NCBI GenBank assembly: GCA_009760855.2
Contig: WPIO01000068.1
Span: 1,413,501-1,477,500 of the forward strand
Reading direction: 5' to 3'
Source: Cristatella mucedo
Taxonomy: Eukaryota; Bryozoa; Phylactolaemata; Cristatellidae
DNA: 64,000 nt
The translations under genes were made by a program, and so were the position numbers. Shown here in pieces: positions 1 to 12,411 of this stretch. A model generated the notes under the pieces. That model ran no database searches. It was not told where the DNA came from and saw only the letters and a list, made by a program, of their open reading frames with translations. Within the stretch, counting starts at the first letter, position 1. Each line of letters starts with the position of its first letter.

Positions 1-800
1 CTGAGACATGTGCCTCGCGATCGTCGTGTAAAGACAGCGGCCAAGAACCAACAAGCCGGTCCTGCTGGAGCTTGCCCAAACATGAAAACAAGCCCGGGCC
101 AATCAGAGCCCCAGTGGCAGCCAGTGAATAGATCAGCCATCAGTAATCAGATGCAGGAGAAGCATACACGTAGGATACGCTGCTATTTCGTTATGCCGAG
201 ATGCGAGCTCAAACCAGCTGACCACAACTTGGCACTTGGCTGAGCAGGTACCGCTCTGAGCTGGGCACTCTTTGGGGCTGGAGCAAGCCGGATTTTTTCA
301 GCCGTCTTTAGATCGGTCGACAAAGCCTGGACCGAGAGCCTTCCTAGTGTAGATTGGTGCACGGGCCTGAGACACATGAGTAGGATTTACATAAGCACAG
401 CTGCATGAAAATGTCTGACCTAAGGAAATGGCTGATCGAGTAAGGTCGATGACCAGTCGTTACTGGTTGCCTATGGTTGGCACCGGCTTTACCGACGCAG
501 GAAAATTCAGGCAGCTGCATGTGCTTGAAAGTCCAACAGTAATTCCGCCCTTCGGACGGTGGCCGTGGCGAGTTAGCTGAGTGCCAGCCTTTAAAAGAGC
601 CTGGAAAGTAAACAAAATAAAAGTGAGGTAGCTGATCGAACAGCATTATTCTTATAGAGGCAGAAGAGGTGAGCCTGTCTGGCTATTACCCCACTTGCAG
701 TGGGCGATACAGGACTGCCTGCTGACGGTCTCAAACCCACCATCTAGGTCATACACTGAGAGCTCCTTATCCTCAGTCAAGATCCACCAAAACCCTACAT
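1..800. repeat. Duplicated repeat, copy A (left part outside window)
   Basis: This stretch matches 5015-6140 over most of its length. Shared landmarks include the CAGCTGACCA block near 215, GTCGTTACTGGTTGCC near 455 and the GCAGCTGCATGTGCTT block near 511. It lacks about 300 bp present in the other copy after position 5630. Its right end (about 625-800) is a tRNA-like SINE in minus orientation, and the same unit closes the other copy. No protein family was recognised in any frame. It may be a segmental duplication or an unclassified transposon. Confidence 0.6.
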
Positions 801-857
801 CTGACACAATGCAATTCTAAACCAGTTCGAGCGTGACTTTTTGTGTACGCAAGGACC

Positions 858-2880
858 TATAATAATAATAATAATATATTTTATATAGCGTCCACAGAGA
901 ACTTTCTTTCTAAGCACGATGCATATGCTATAAAGAGTTCGTTTTCAAATCATTAGCGGTAACATGCACAATACTAACAAGCATAACATGGTTAGATATG
1001 CCATGGACAGCACCAAAATTTAAAATATTGTTGGTGGTAGCATGCCCAGTGTCAGCACACGTGAGTGCACTTAGGACGAACCACAAGCACCCACTCAATG
1101 CGGTCATCAACACGTGCGTTGTAAGCTTATTTTAAAATGTCGTCAAGTCTGGGGGCGTCGTGAATTCAGCCGGGGTGAGAGCTAGGCTTTGGGAGCGAGC
1201 GAACTAAAATCGTGGAGTTCAAATGAACTTGCGGTTCGTAAGATATCACTTAAGGATTTGAGTCGGAAAAGCTTGTGATACAATGCCAAACTTGGTGAGT
1301 ATATCTGATAGGGTCGCTTGAGCCATAGAATGAGAAAAACTTTGCTGTTCGATTGGGAGCCAGTGCAAATCTACGACAATCGTTGTAATGTGACAGCTGC
1401 AACGCTAACCGCAGAAAGCAATAGTTGCAGAGTTTTGAACGAAATTTAAGCCCCTTGTTGCACAAGTAGGTAGACCGGAAAGCAGTAATATCCAAAAGTC
1501 GAGATGGGGTTTCGCAAATGCATGGACCAATTTGGATGTAATGTCCCTCTCTAAGCAAGCCCAACTTTTAGAGATGCTGCGTAGCTGAAAGTAGGCATAT
1601 TCGACCACGTGGAGCTATGACTTCAAAAAATAACACATATTCCGCGAAAATGTAACCGGAAAGGTGCTGGAAGAGCCTATTTTGAGCACTAAGCTTTCAA
1701 ATATACGAGTCAAGCTCGGTTAGCCCAGAACTGGTAAGTTGGCTTAATTTTTTTTTATTTCGAGACGCTTTGCTGCAATTCATGTGTGAATGTCAGCAAT
1801 ACTTGCAGACAGAGCTGAGATCATTTACGTGCTGCAGAGCGAGGAGCGATGAAAGGAAAAGTACAACTGTACGTCGCTTTCTTAGCAGCAAAGGCCCAGG
1901 TTGTGCATTCAGCCGATCACATCGGCACAAGGGAGAGCATAGACTGCGAGAAGAAGCAGACCCAGCTCAAAGTCCTGAGGCACCCGTACTTCAGCGACTT
2001 CTTCGGAGGCCTTTGTCAGTTTACATCTATGCCCTGGAGGCTCCCGCTGAGATAGGATCTGAACCATTGTAGTGCAGTGTCAGAGCTGCCTCGGCGAGAT
2101 GAGAGGTACTAGAGAATGACTTGGCGATCAATAGAGTCAATGGCCACCGAATAATCAAGCAAAAAACAGCAGAGGTTGTACCTAAGCCTGGATTCCTGAG
2201 GTCGTTATACACCAGAAGCTGTGCTGAAGCTGGAGTGATTATCTCTAATTCCAGAGTTGAATTTACTTTTTAGGTTTGAAGTTTCAATGTAGGAGTTCAG
2301 CTGGTCAGCCGTAACTCATTCCGGTGTCTTTGATTTCAAAGGTAGAAGTGAGACTGTGCGAAAGTCTTTTAATTTCTTTCGGTTCAGTTTTGCTTTCTTG
2401 ATTAATGGCCTAACAACAGCTTTTCTGAAATATGCAGGGACGTGACCTGAGATTAAGGACATATTTATAATAGCAGCTATGTATGGCACCAGCCGATATG
2501 TGCATCGAAGATATCGGACGGTTGAACAACGGTCGAGAGCACTAGAAGTCTACTTCGTCTGAGAGATAAATTTCAGGAGGAGTCAACTCGTGGCCTCCTT
2601 AAATATAGACAGTAGGCGCAGCGCGAATAAAAGGGAGGCCAGTGCTTTTGGCTTCCTATCGATGGACAGTTGTCCGGTGGAGATGTTGCTATCTTAGGGA
2701 TGGACTCTCTGATTTTATCTCTCTTGCTCACAACGAAGCTAGAGAAGTGATCAGCTAGATCACCACAACGATTTATGGGTAAGGAGCTAACGTACGAGCA
2801 TTTAATGAGATGGTTGATCGTAGACGCCAGCATTTTTGGATTACGAAGCTGTGATCATACGATATTTTTTAAAGAAGCTA
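858..2880 (-). mobile_element. L2-type LINE copy, decayed
   Basis: The (AAT)n and AGAGAACTTTCTTTCT block at 858-930 is the L2 3' tail in minus orientation. The end of the LINE ORF follows, then reverse-transcriptase remnants near 2100-2600 that align with the copy at 17.3-17.7 kb. A linker segment at about 2573-2833 includes DKIRESIPK, which also occurs in the copy at 20.6 kb. All frames are broken, so it cannot move by itself. Confidence 0.75.
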
Positions 2881-2917
2881 GACTTGGCCTTTTCTAGGAT
2901 CGATGGGCATGATCTAC

Positions 2918-2918
2918 A

Positions 2919-2969
<51 letters not shown>
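2918..2969. repeat. (AT)n microsatellite
   Basis: Nearly pure AT dinucleotide run with one G interruption. It separates the LINE copy on its left from a SINE on its right. Confidence 0.95.
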
Positions 2970-2971
<2 letters not shown>

Positions 2972-2972
<1 letters not shown>

Positions 2973-3185
2973 GCCTCTTAGCTGATCTGATGGTCTGTAA
3001 CTATTCTAAATGGGACGATGCTCTTCACGACCTAGGTCCTGGGTTCAAATCCTGCAGCTGACTGATTGTGTATTGCCAACTGCAAGTGATGGTGATGGCC
3101 GTTAAGGCCCATCTGCTGCTCTACAAATGAGGCTGTTAGATCAGCTAACATTTTTGCCGATATGCAGTTGTGTATAATAAAAACG
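2972..3185 (+). mobile_element. tRNA-derived SINE (family B)
   Basis: GGGTTCAAATCC near 3050 is a good pol III B box. The unit begins with CTTAGCTGATCTG and closes with the inverted sequence TTAGATCAGCTAA. The same unit occurs in minus orientation near 625-800, 5965-6130, 57.3 kb and 57.9 kb. The cloverleaf is degenerate, so this is a SINE and not a working tRNA gene. Confidence 0.6.
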
Positions 3186-4167
3186 GATAACCCAATTGTT
3201 CACTGATTGTTGAATATTTTGGGAATATGTTGTGGAGCTTGTGGACTTCATCCCCGAGGTTACAGATAAAGATTAAGCAGATGTTTCGATGGAGAGCGTT
3301 CAACAGCTCGCTAGAAACCTAAGCGATTTTTGCAGAAAAGCCGGTAGTCAGCTGTCTTCATCTCACATTAAACAATAGCGAGAAGAACAGAAGATTTATT
3401 GAAAAAGATAAGAAAGCAGCAACGGAAGCTGAAGCTCAGAACTCATAGATATTAAATGTTATGCATGCTGCTCCGTACATTGGTCAACCGACAGGCTGTG
3501 GACCTCACTCGATACTTCAGACACTTTTGCCGTGTAACTAAGGTTGCCCCAACTACAGCAGCTACCCATATGTTCACCAGCACCGTCTCGATCACGCTGC
3601 CGGGGCGCTAAGCTAAGGCATTAATTAGCAACAACAGGTTCAATCGTACCTGCTTAGCAGCTCTGAGGGCGCTATATCAAATTTATTCTTAATATTGTAT
3701 TATTATTATTATCATTATTACGGTCTTGTGCCTTCTGTCCTGCTCGCGGTTGTAACGGCTTTCAAAATTAAGCCGGCCTGTTCAGTGCATGCTGAGTGAT
3801 CTGGGCTTCCAGCTGCTTGAATCGCTGAGCGTATCCAAGCAACTCGCAAGGCAAAGTTAACCCAAAAGTGATACAGCTAAATAAAATCCGTACGTCCACT
3901 TTAACAATAGGCGGGATATCTGATCTGAGGCTGAGCTTCTCTTCTTTTGGTGAATGCACCCATTTGGCTTGGCACCAGTGCTCATGTACAAGACCTCGAT
4001 ACTTCGGTCAATCTGTCAAGACTGCGAAAGAGCTCACAAGAATCGTTTCGCACAAGTGGAGGCAACACGCCAACGTGTTGCCAATGCGGTTCGCTCTCGT
4101 TGAACTGGCAGCCTAAGTCTTCAGAACCACCCTTTCAAACGCGCAGCTCCTTCTAAGATTTATTAAT
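3186..4167. other. No gene seen; L2 tail remnant
   Basis: The only recognisable item is a plus-strand L2 3' end at about 3655-3722 (CTCTGAGGGCGCTATATC followed by ATT repeats). The rest is anonymous, with short open frames that carry no known motif. Confidence 0.5.
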
Positions 4168-4250
4168 TAATAATAATAATAATAATGCACTTGATAAAGC
4201 ACCCTCAGAGAACTCAATCTCTTTCTATGCGCTTTACATTTAGATTGTGA
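4168..4250 (-). mobile_element. L2 3' tail fragment
   Basis: (AAT)n followed by GATAAAGCACCCTCAGAGAA and the CTCTTTCTATGCGCTTTACA block. This is the reverse complement of the L2 3' terminus, truncated after about 80 bp. Confidence 0.75.
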
Positions 4251-5014
4251 CCTTATACAGCGCCGAGTGAGTCGCCCGGCAGCCAGCTCAAGGCCAGAGA
4301 TAGGGCACGCTGCTTAAGGATGCTTCAGTATCAATTCCTCAGTTGCCCCCTCCCCCGAACGAGCCTTGCCCGGCCGACGTCAAGCTATTAATGAGCGATG
4401 CCCTTCGTTGCTGTCTGATCGGGGCGCTGATCACAAGGCAGATCTAATAAGGTCTAAATGAAACCTCAGGGTAAAACAAGCTGCGAACGGGAGAGTGCGT
4501 GTGCCAACAAGTCGATGCGGAGAGTGGGTGAGAGGGAAGAGACTGCGACGGAAAGTGGAAGATCTTGAGAGGGTTCGAGGACCCCGAGTCCGAGATGCAG
4601 AGATAGATAGCGAGACCGACAGACTTCGTGACGGCGTGTCTCGAGAGTGGGAGAGTGCGCTTTACTAATGAAGGCGAGCTAGGAAGCCGAAAAAAGGCAC
4701 CCGACACGGAGACAGATGGGTAGACTCAGTGCTCTCTGATCTCTGGACGCGAGAGGTGAACGCAAGATCTCAGCCCTGGGGGGAGACTGGGTGGCACACA
4801 CCTCGTGAGACAGCGACAATGTCAATATAATATAATAATAATAATATAATAGCGCCCCATCCGCTGGTTGGATGATCGAGCCTTTCGCTTAGGTTTAGGC
4901 GTACTTGTGTGCGGCTCCTCGAAGTCGACAGGGGGCAGCAGAAACTGGATAGGGTTAGGGGAGACAACCAGCCTAATACGTCAACGGCGTAGGCGACGAG
5001 TCCTGAGACTTAAA
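4251..5014. other. No gene seen
   Basis: Moderately G+C-rich sequence with no recognisable coding motif. The 4860-5014 part may be the left end of the duplicated repeat, since the matching part of copy A would lie outside the window. Confidence 0.4.
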
Positions 5015-6140
5015 GAAGACTCTAAGACACATGCCTCACGATTGCCGCATAGAGACAGCCGCGAAGAACCCTCCAGCCTGTCCTGCCTGAGCGCTTATCC
5101 AACCATATATCAAGCCAGGACCAATCCAATCAGAGCATCAGTGAGGGCCAGTGAACAGATCGGCCATGTAAACAGACGCATGAGAAGTCTACACGTAAGA
5201 TATCCAGCTATTTCGTTCTGTCGAAATACAAGCTCACGCCAGCTGACCAAAACTTGCACTTTGCCGAGCAGGTACTGCTCTGAGCTGGGACTTCTCTGGG
5301 ACGGAAGCCAACCGGCTTTGTCAGTGGTCACAAGGCTGGTTGACAAAGGCAAGACGGAGGGGCTGCCTATTGTGGATAGGTACACGTGTCTCGCACACGT
5401 GAATAGGACTTACATATTCCATGCCGATTGAAAATGCCTGGCATAAGGAAATGGCTGGTCAATTGACGTCGGTGACCGGTCGTTACCGGTTGCCTGCCGT
5501 TGGCACAGGCTTTACCGGAGCAGGAAAACGTGGGCAGCTGCATGTGCTTAAAAGTTCAGTAGGAATGTTCTGCAGACGGCCGGGACACTGGAAGTTACCT
5601 GCATGCCGGCCTATAGAGGAGCTCGGCTGGTGCGTATTTCCTAGTACTAACCGCATTCTCAAGTCGTCTTTTCGGTTAAGTGCAGCATATGGTTGCTAAT
5701 GCCATCGCGATGTAACTGAAAACCCGATCACTTCCTAGGTCACAGCCAATCGCTTCGCCAGCTCGTTAGGCGCCGGGCACCCTACACACTTGATAAGACA
5801 CGTGTCAGTACGTGCGATCGGTAGCTTTATTTGTTTCAGTGAAACTTTCAGCAACCAACGATGAAGCGTGTCTACAAACTGGCCCAGACGGCCGTGAAGA
5901 ACCCTCGACCCCGAACGTGTGAGTGTTTAAGGAATTGCGTAAAGAAAACAAAGTTAAAGTTAGCTGGCTGATCAAACAGCATTATTCATGTAGCGGCAGA
6001 AGAGCCTCGTGGCTAATACCCCTTTTGCAGCGGACAATAAAGGATCGCCTGCTGAAGGACTTAAACCCAGCATCTGTGTTTTTTGGAAGTGGGAGCTCCG
6101 GGTCACCGCCAGGTCACGATCCATCAAAATCCGACCGCTA
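5015..6140. repeat. Duplicated repeat, copy B
   Basis: Second copy of the 1-800 repeat in the same orientation, with many substitutions and about 300 extra bases (about 5630-5925). The right end, about 5965-6130, is the same minus-orientation SINE-like unit as in copy A. A 187-codon open frame at 4868-5431 crosses the left part but shows no family motif and is not conserved with copy A, so I do not call it a gene. Confidence 0.6.
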
Positions 6141-6527
6141 GCACAACACATTTTATCCACCCTTGTGAGACGGCTGGTGAGAGTAGCCCTTTCGTCGACC
6201 AAAGAGCTTAGCTCCCCGTGGCTCCATGTCGTCTGCTGGGATTGCAGATTAATTTGAGGATTGCTTGAACAGCTGCGCTTTGCTGCCTACTAATTCTCAA
6301 CCTCGGGTGGTAGTTTTGGGAGCGAACGGGACAATGGCAGACATGAAACCGTGAAACCAAGTCCATGTCTCCGTAACAGTACGTATTTGCAGCTTGACCG
6401 TTTGATGGACACGGGAGAAAAATGAAATCACCACCTAATACTTTCTGTATCTATAAGTGATACAGATATCATTTTGGTCATTCGCAAGACATTTTACCTT
6501 TACTTCGACAAGTGACCAATGAAATAT

Positions 6528-6690
6528 ATGTATCATTCATTTGTACAGCGCCCTAAGAATACCTACCGTCTATTCAGGCGCTTCACATAAGCCACAGGGC
6601 TCGAGCCTACGACCTCAGCCATTTCTCGGTCAGAACGAGCACCTAAACCACTGGGCCAAGCCGCTCGTGCATAGCACGTGGAAATGGGCT
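6528..6690 (-). mobile_element. tRNA-derived SINE (family A)
   Basis: Read on the minus strand it starts with a tRNA-like head (TTGGCCCAGTGGTTTAGG, A box) and continues through GGCTCGAGCCC (B box). It ends with a tail related to the L2 terminus, GGGCGCTGTACAAATG. Matching copies lie at 42.3, 49.2 and 54.2 kb and, degraded, at 45.8 kb. Confidence 0.7.
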
Positions 6691-7024
6691 GCTTATGAAG
6701 CTTGTATATCTTTAGAAACAAGCATTATTTAAATTGGAAACTCCTCTACTTTTATTTACGTAGAAGTTCGCATAAAATTTTAATCGCCATTTAAAGCTCG
6801 CAGTATTTATAAACATCGAGATTTTTTGTATAATTATGCTAGCGCATATACGATTTGAGAGCTAGATTGTTATGTTCAGTCTGCTGGAAGTAAACGCCCT
6901 GGACAAGCACAAATAGGGAAGCCAGAACTTATCTAAAACCGTTCAACTTATATAAGTCAAATCTATTACCTGCTTTACTTCCACTGTTGGCACCCTGAAT
7001 AAATAAGATTGCGTTATTGATTTT
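6691..7024. other. No gene seen
   Basis: AT-rich anonymous sequence between a SINE and an L2 tail. No motif recognised. Confidence 0.4.
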
Positions 7025-7360
7025 TAATAATACTAAAAATCTGAATAGCACTCTCACAGAAATTAATCTCTTTCTAAGCAATTTACATATGCTTTTCAGG
7101 AAGCATGGTCAAATAATTAGTGCTAACATTCACAATGTCAACATGCCTAACATGGTTAGAGGTGACATGTACAATGCCAACATGTAAAATTTGGTTAGTT
7201 GTAGCATACACAGTGCCAGCAAAAGTAAGCACGGACAGGCCTGATCACAAATACCTAAAAGCTGTAATAAACTGATGCGTTTTAAGTTTCATTTTTCATT
7301 TCGTCTAGAGAAAGATTAAGTTCTCTGAAGGCGCTTTATCAAGTGCATTATTATTATTAT
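7025..7360. mobile_element. Two L2 tails facing each other
   Basis: A minus-orientation L2 3' end (7025-about 7290, with the ATGCTTTTCAGGAAGCATGG block) runs into a plus-orientation tail (about 7300-7360, AAAGATTAAGTTCTCTGAAG then ATT repeats). They are either two insertions or a foldback rearrangement. Confidence 0.65.
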
Positions 7361-8842
7361 TAACAGCTGCCGTAAATATCAAACGGTTGGTCAGCTAAAA
7401 TCAGTCGCCACGCCGAAGGTGCCATCAGGTGCTCGGGAAGGGAACAGTGCTTCATCTACCAGGCGTGACATTCCTCCCATCAGACGCTTCTTCGTAACAC
7501 GAGTCGAGCAAGTAGCTCGCCTTTCTCAGCTACTTCTGAGTACGCGCCATCCATCTGTCATTCTACGTCTCTGACCGGGAATCTCTTTGACACATCGAGC
7601 TGGTCTCTTATTTTTTAGGTCCGTTGCAGCTGAGAGAAATTGTCCAGCTCCGGCCCTCCCTTACTCCGCCGGTCGAGCGTGAAAACATTGGATTGGCATC
7701 GGAGCTTATCCCTCCATCACTGCTAGTCTCCTTTGTCGTTGACTGCTGGGTGGCTTTGAGTGCACCGCAGCAACAAAGCCACGCAGCCGGCTCGAAGGCA
7801 CCGACACGCCCCTTTCTAGAATGTCGATCGAGGGCTTAAATAGTTGAACAAGTGGCGGCGCCTGGCTACAGTGCGACTGACCACTGCTTGACCGAGCGCA
7901 TTCTGCCTCAGCGATGCGGCGATATTGCACTCTAAGAGCTCGAGCTCCCTGGGCCGGGTAGCTTCCGTTGCTCTTTCTACAGAACGGATCGGAAACAAAA
8001 CCGTAGATCGGAGGTGCTGTCATTGGCTACTCAAGTGAAGCGGGTAAATTCTAATTGGGGCGACGTTTGCCAATGCTCATTATAAGTGGGTCTAGATTTA
8101 ACAAGTTGAGAGTGCCAGTTATAAGCTGCTCGTGAATTACATTGGATCCATTGCTGCTCTGTTGCTGTTCGCTTCGAGCTAGTGAGCTGCATTCCTTGGC
8201 TGGTGCTGCACAGATGTGACCTGCAGCTGCTGCAACTGGAGCGAACCGTTCGAAGCTAATGAAAAGGATTCTTCGTTCAGGTATGGGCGTTCCTGATTGC
8301 TGCCTAGGTATCCACTTCCATCGACGTAAGTGCGCGTGTCGGTGCAGCAACTGCGACTCTTCAGCTCCGGTGTGAGAGACAGCTAGGTGCTCCACTGGGG
8401 CTGCTAGTTCTAGGCGAGTGCTAAGGCGGCCAGCAGCGTCACGTGACCAGTTTTTTATGTACAGCTTCGCGGAGCGGCGAGATTGGACAAGTGGCCCACG
8501 GCTCCCTCTCGAAGCAGCTGAAAGCAGCAGCGCCGGAAAGCAGCAGTCGACGCTCGTTCGTGTCCGGCAAGCGAGCGAGCAAGCGTTTCGTAGGAAAGAC
8601 TGGGCTCTGGCTGCCGCCCGGACTGGGCAGAGTGCAGCAATGAAGGTGAAGGTAAACGTTTGTCCTCGCCAGCGCCCCGCCCACCTCCCTTCCCCCCCCC
8701 CCCCTGCAGTTGGATGCACCGAGTTCGCGCCGTCGCCGCAGTTCTACTTTTTTCGCGAGCTGTGACTTGAGCTGGCGACTTCATCGTGTTTCTTGGCATT
8801 GTTCACGACACCGGAGTGGGCCACAGCCGGAGTGTGGGTAAT
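7361..8842. other. G+C-rich gene-free stretch
   Basis: Several overlapping open frames exist on both strands (the longest, on the minus strand, covers 8051-8719), as expected by chance in G+C-rich DNA. None shows a domain or a convincing splice structure. A promoter or 5' exon next to the GA tract is possible but unsupported. Confidence 0.35.
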
Positions 8843-8937
<95 letters not shown>

Positions 8938-8985
8938 GAGAGAGAGAGACGATAGAGAGAGAGACGAGAGAGAGAGAGACGAGAA
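8843..8985. repeat. (GA)n microsatellite
   Basis: Long GA tract with a few ACGAGA interruptions at its right end. The open frames of alternating Arg-Glu or Ser-Leu across it are artefacts. Confidence 0.95.
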
Positions 8986-9244
8986 AAGGGTGAGCTTCTT
9001 ACTGAAAGCGAGGCTGCGGCTGGACTGCAACTGAGCGGCTGGCGCTGCCGCTGCCAGGTGGCTCGCTGCCCGCTTCGGCTTCTGGCTGCAAATTAACCTG
9101 TCGTCATCTGCGTCGTTCAGCTGGGTGAATCAACCGTCGGATTTGTAAAGCGTAACACAAATCAAGTTAATTCTGTTGCTTGTCTAGCACGCCACCCCAA
9201 ACCATTCGAATGTGCTTACTTTACAACTGATATAAAGTGCCAAA

Positions 9245-9300
9245 AAGGAGATCGAGTTCTCTGAGAGTGCTATATCAAATGTATCAGCATTATTATAATT
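9245..9300 (+). mobile_element. L2 3' tail remnant
   Basis: GAGTTCTCTGAGAGTGCTAT followed by a short, degraded ATT run is the L2 terminus in plus orientation. Only the end is present. Confidence 0.6.
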
Positions 9301-11505
9301 ACTTACAGAAGGAACGACGTCCAATTTAAAGTGGGTCGTCATTGAAATTCGAACTCGTGACCAACCACGAAGAGATGGTGGAAATCACGCTAGCTCAGCC
9401 TTCTTCGATTGAATTTCCGCTTTTTAACTATCGGGCTATCTGATTGTGACCTTTCCCTGCGCTCGCCATTCGTTCGATGCTGGTGCTGTGGCCGCCAAAA
9501 ATCGATGAGAAATGCCGGGCAGCATGACAGAGCCCCATTGACGCAACGAGAGCAAACGGGACTGACACGTCTGCTGCTGGTGCTGCTGCTGCCACTGGAG
9601 GACTGCAGGCCAGGCTGGCAATAGCTCAGCCTGGCAGCGCCCGATATCGTAGTGCCCGTTTGGAACGAATTAATGGGAGCGTCGCTTCGAAGCCTCACGA
9701 GTCACGAGTTGAAGCTGCGACCCTCCGCCGGAACCGAAACCTGGCGCATTCTAGACGGTCAGTCGCACGGACTAGCTCACGCTCGCTCGCAGGCGCCAAT
9801 CGAACTCTCTCTAATGCGCGCGAGAGACTGGCGATCGGCGGAAGAAGCAGTGTACGTTTCGTTCGCTTGCTTATTCTCGTGCACCGGCCTTACGACGGCT
9901 GCAATAGTGCTGAGCCATACCATTCAGCCCGGGTCACAACGGGTCATGCATTTCTTACAGTTGTCTTGAGACTGTATAGAGGTTTCGGTTTGGCCTGCGC
10001 CCTCTGGCGCAATCCCGAGGGAGAAAGTGAGGGAGGGTCGCCCAACCTGCGCCGACTTGATAGCCGAGCCGCCTCAGCCGGGCAATGGATTGTGCGCCTG
10101 CGGTTGACATTTCGTTGCGGCCGCGCCGCGCAGGAATTCAGCCGCTCGGGTCCCTGGACTCGAGTCCTCGTGCTCCTGGCCATTCCGTCCTATCGTCAGT
10201 GCTCCCCCCCCGACACCGGCACCGCCCTCCGAAGGGCGATCGAGCGAGAGAAGTCAGCACCATGCTAGCCGCCATTCTCATCGAGCTCTGCTCCTAAGGA
10301 GCTAGGAGCTAGCGCTCCCAAAAAAGATGGAAGCGAGCTCGAGCCGATTGTGCAGAGGACTTTTGCTCTGTCCATCTTTGCGTTTCACACTCGTTTCGTC
10401 AGTTATCAAATAAAATCGATATAACAGTCATATAATAGTTCGACCGCGGCTCGCGAGCTACCGTAAACTCAGCACGGACTACCTTCGCGTGAAATTCGGA
10501 GGGAACCTTCTGCCCCTCTCCCAGACCGTGACGAGGCCGAAGAGTATTCGTACTCTTTTCTCTGAAAGCTTGCCACCGATGGCCGAATTACGGTTCAATA
10601 TCCTATTGCCGAGAGGTGGCCTATCGCGGCGGCCGCCACTTGACCGCCATGTAACCGTGCGGTCCCTGCTCGCCTAATTCACTTCCGTCTCAAGCATTTT
10701 CGAGGAGCGAGTGCCTGCTAAAATCCAGCCTCTTTCAGCCGCACGGATTAAGCAAATACCGAATCGACTCCGTTTTTCCACGGATGTATGCTTCTGCCCT
10801 GCTAGGCTATGCTAAAAAGACGGAACGCTAAACTGGCAAGAAGGCGAACCCCCGAAACTTCGGATGATCTACACCGATAGCTACGATGCAGTTTCGGAAT
10901 ATCGGTGGAATTGTATTACAGTAATACGTCTGAAAATGAGCCTGTGAACTTGAAGATCTGTCTCTGTACACTGAAAACAGTTGCGGTAGTAAGACTTTAC
11001 TCATTTTATAAATTGTTCTTTCGAGCAAAAAGTCATCCGGTGCAAAAGTCGCCTACGGTGCCTTCTCTAAGTCAGCGAAGAAGCCCCGGGTGACTTGGAG
11101 TCCAATTTTCGTTCGCCAAGCGACGCTGATGGCGGCTCCGTAGCCACGTAGCTACAGTAGCCTCCTTAGCTACAGTGGTCGCGTTATGTCCGAAACGTGA
11201 CTCTGCTTTTAGGCTCGATCATGAGTCTGGGGGGGGCCTAGCCACCTTGACCCAGTAGCGACTACTCAGGCTTGGCGATAGCTGCTAGCTACACCGATAG
11301 CACTGTAAAGCCGAAGGCTCGGCGGAGTAGGCTTAACCTGCCGCTTACCTTGCGGCGTAACCTATCGCCTGATGCCGTTCCGTTCGCTGGCGATTAGCTG
11401 GCCGCTACGGAAGGAGCGTTTCTGGCTCTGACCTACATACCGTTACTAAGGGGTTGGTGAGTCCGCGGCATGAATTGGAAAGCGAGACACAACTTGGGAA
11501 ATCAT
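9301..11505. other. No gene seen
   Basis: G+C-rich up to about 10.7 kb, with overlapping open frames on both strands (longest 9660-10268, plus) that show no domain. I see no repeat family here. Unrecognised exons cannot be excluded. Confidence 0.35.
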
Positions 11506-11571
11506 AGGAGCTGTACACTAAATCGTAGAAGCCCGTCAGGTGGGGCTCCTACGATTTAGTGTACAGCTTCT
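11506..11571. other. Near-perfect hairpin
   Basis: Arms 11509-11534 and 11543-11568 are reverse complements at 25 of 26 positions, around an 8-nt loop. Three more pairs (one G-U) extend the base. The sole mismatch is A-C if transcribed from plus but a U-G wobble if transcribed from minus. The size fits a small microRNA-like precursor, and a tiny inverted-repeat element is equally possible. No coding or transposon context explains it. Confidence 0.6.
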
Positions 11572-12411
11572 CGACAGTCGCTTTCTTTCGTCTCGAGGCT
11601 TCGAGATGTTGTGCCTGCTACGTACTCTGCTTTCGTTACAGACTTTAGCTGCAGAGCCCAGCCGCTGCACCGAGTTCTTAGCCGTGCGCTGGCTGAGAAG
11701 AAATGCTGCCAATCCTTAACGACACAGCTTTGGCGGCGGCTGCCAGAATACTCGCAGAATCGCATAGAATATGGAATCGTCGCTGACGTCATGACGCATG
11801 CGGAGCCTCGACGCGATCGGCTCTGTGTCTGGCCAAGTCAGCTAGTTAGGCCGGTAGACACTCGCTCGTGCCGGTTTGTGGACGACCCTCCTCCGATTTG
11901 TTGACGCCCTCCTGCGATTGGGCTGTGCGGAGATGTATACGTCGATGACGAATGCTGATACACTGGCAGTTGAGCCGCAGCGGACGTGCTGGCTAGATGC
12001 GGTCTGCAACTGGTAGTGGACGGCTGAGCCCGGGCGTGTTTGGCCAGCTGGCTGGGGAAAACACTCTGCCAGGCCGAGGTGAGCAAGCGGCCTATCTCCG
12101 TGACGTCAGCATAGCAGAGCACAGCAGAGCTGTGCTTGGCATTCTGGGGGAGAGGACAGGACGAGTGCACGACTACATGGCATGGCGGCATGAGGATAGC
12201 CGGCCTTTCTCTTGAGATCGAAGTACAGCCACCGTCCGTCCGTCCGTTGCCACCGTCGATCAAAGTGATAGGAAGCCATTAAGATTTGATTAGTGATATG
12301 CCGGTACAAAAAATAAGTATTTTTACACTAGCTGATCGATGATATTATGTACTCCCTGTCGCGGTTTCTCCACCTATGTCCTTAGGCCGCTAATCAGGCC
12401 CTCACTACAGT
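11572..12411. other. No gene seen
   Basis: Several short overlapping open frames on both strands, none with a recognisable domain. Confidence 0.35.

Noticed and set aside
8051-8719. 222-codon minus-strand open frame
   Set aside because: There are overlapping long frames on both strands in G+C-rich DNA and no domain or conserved start context.
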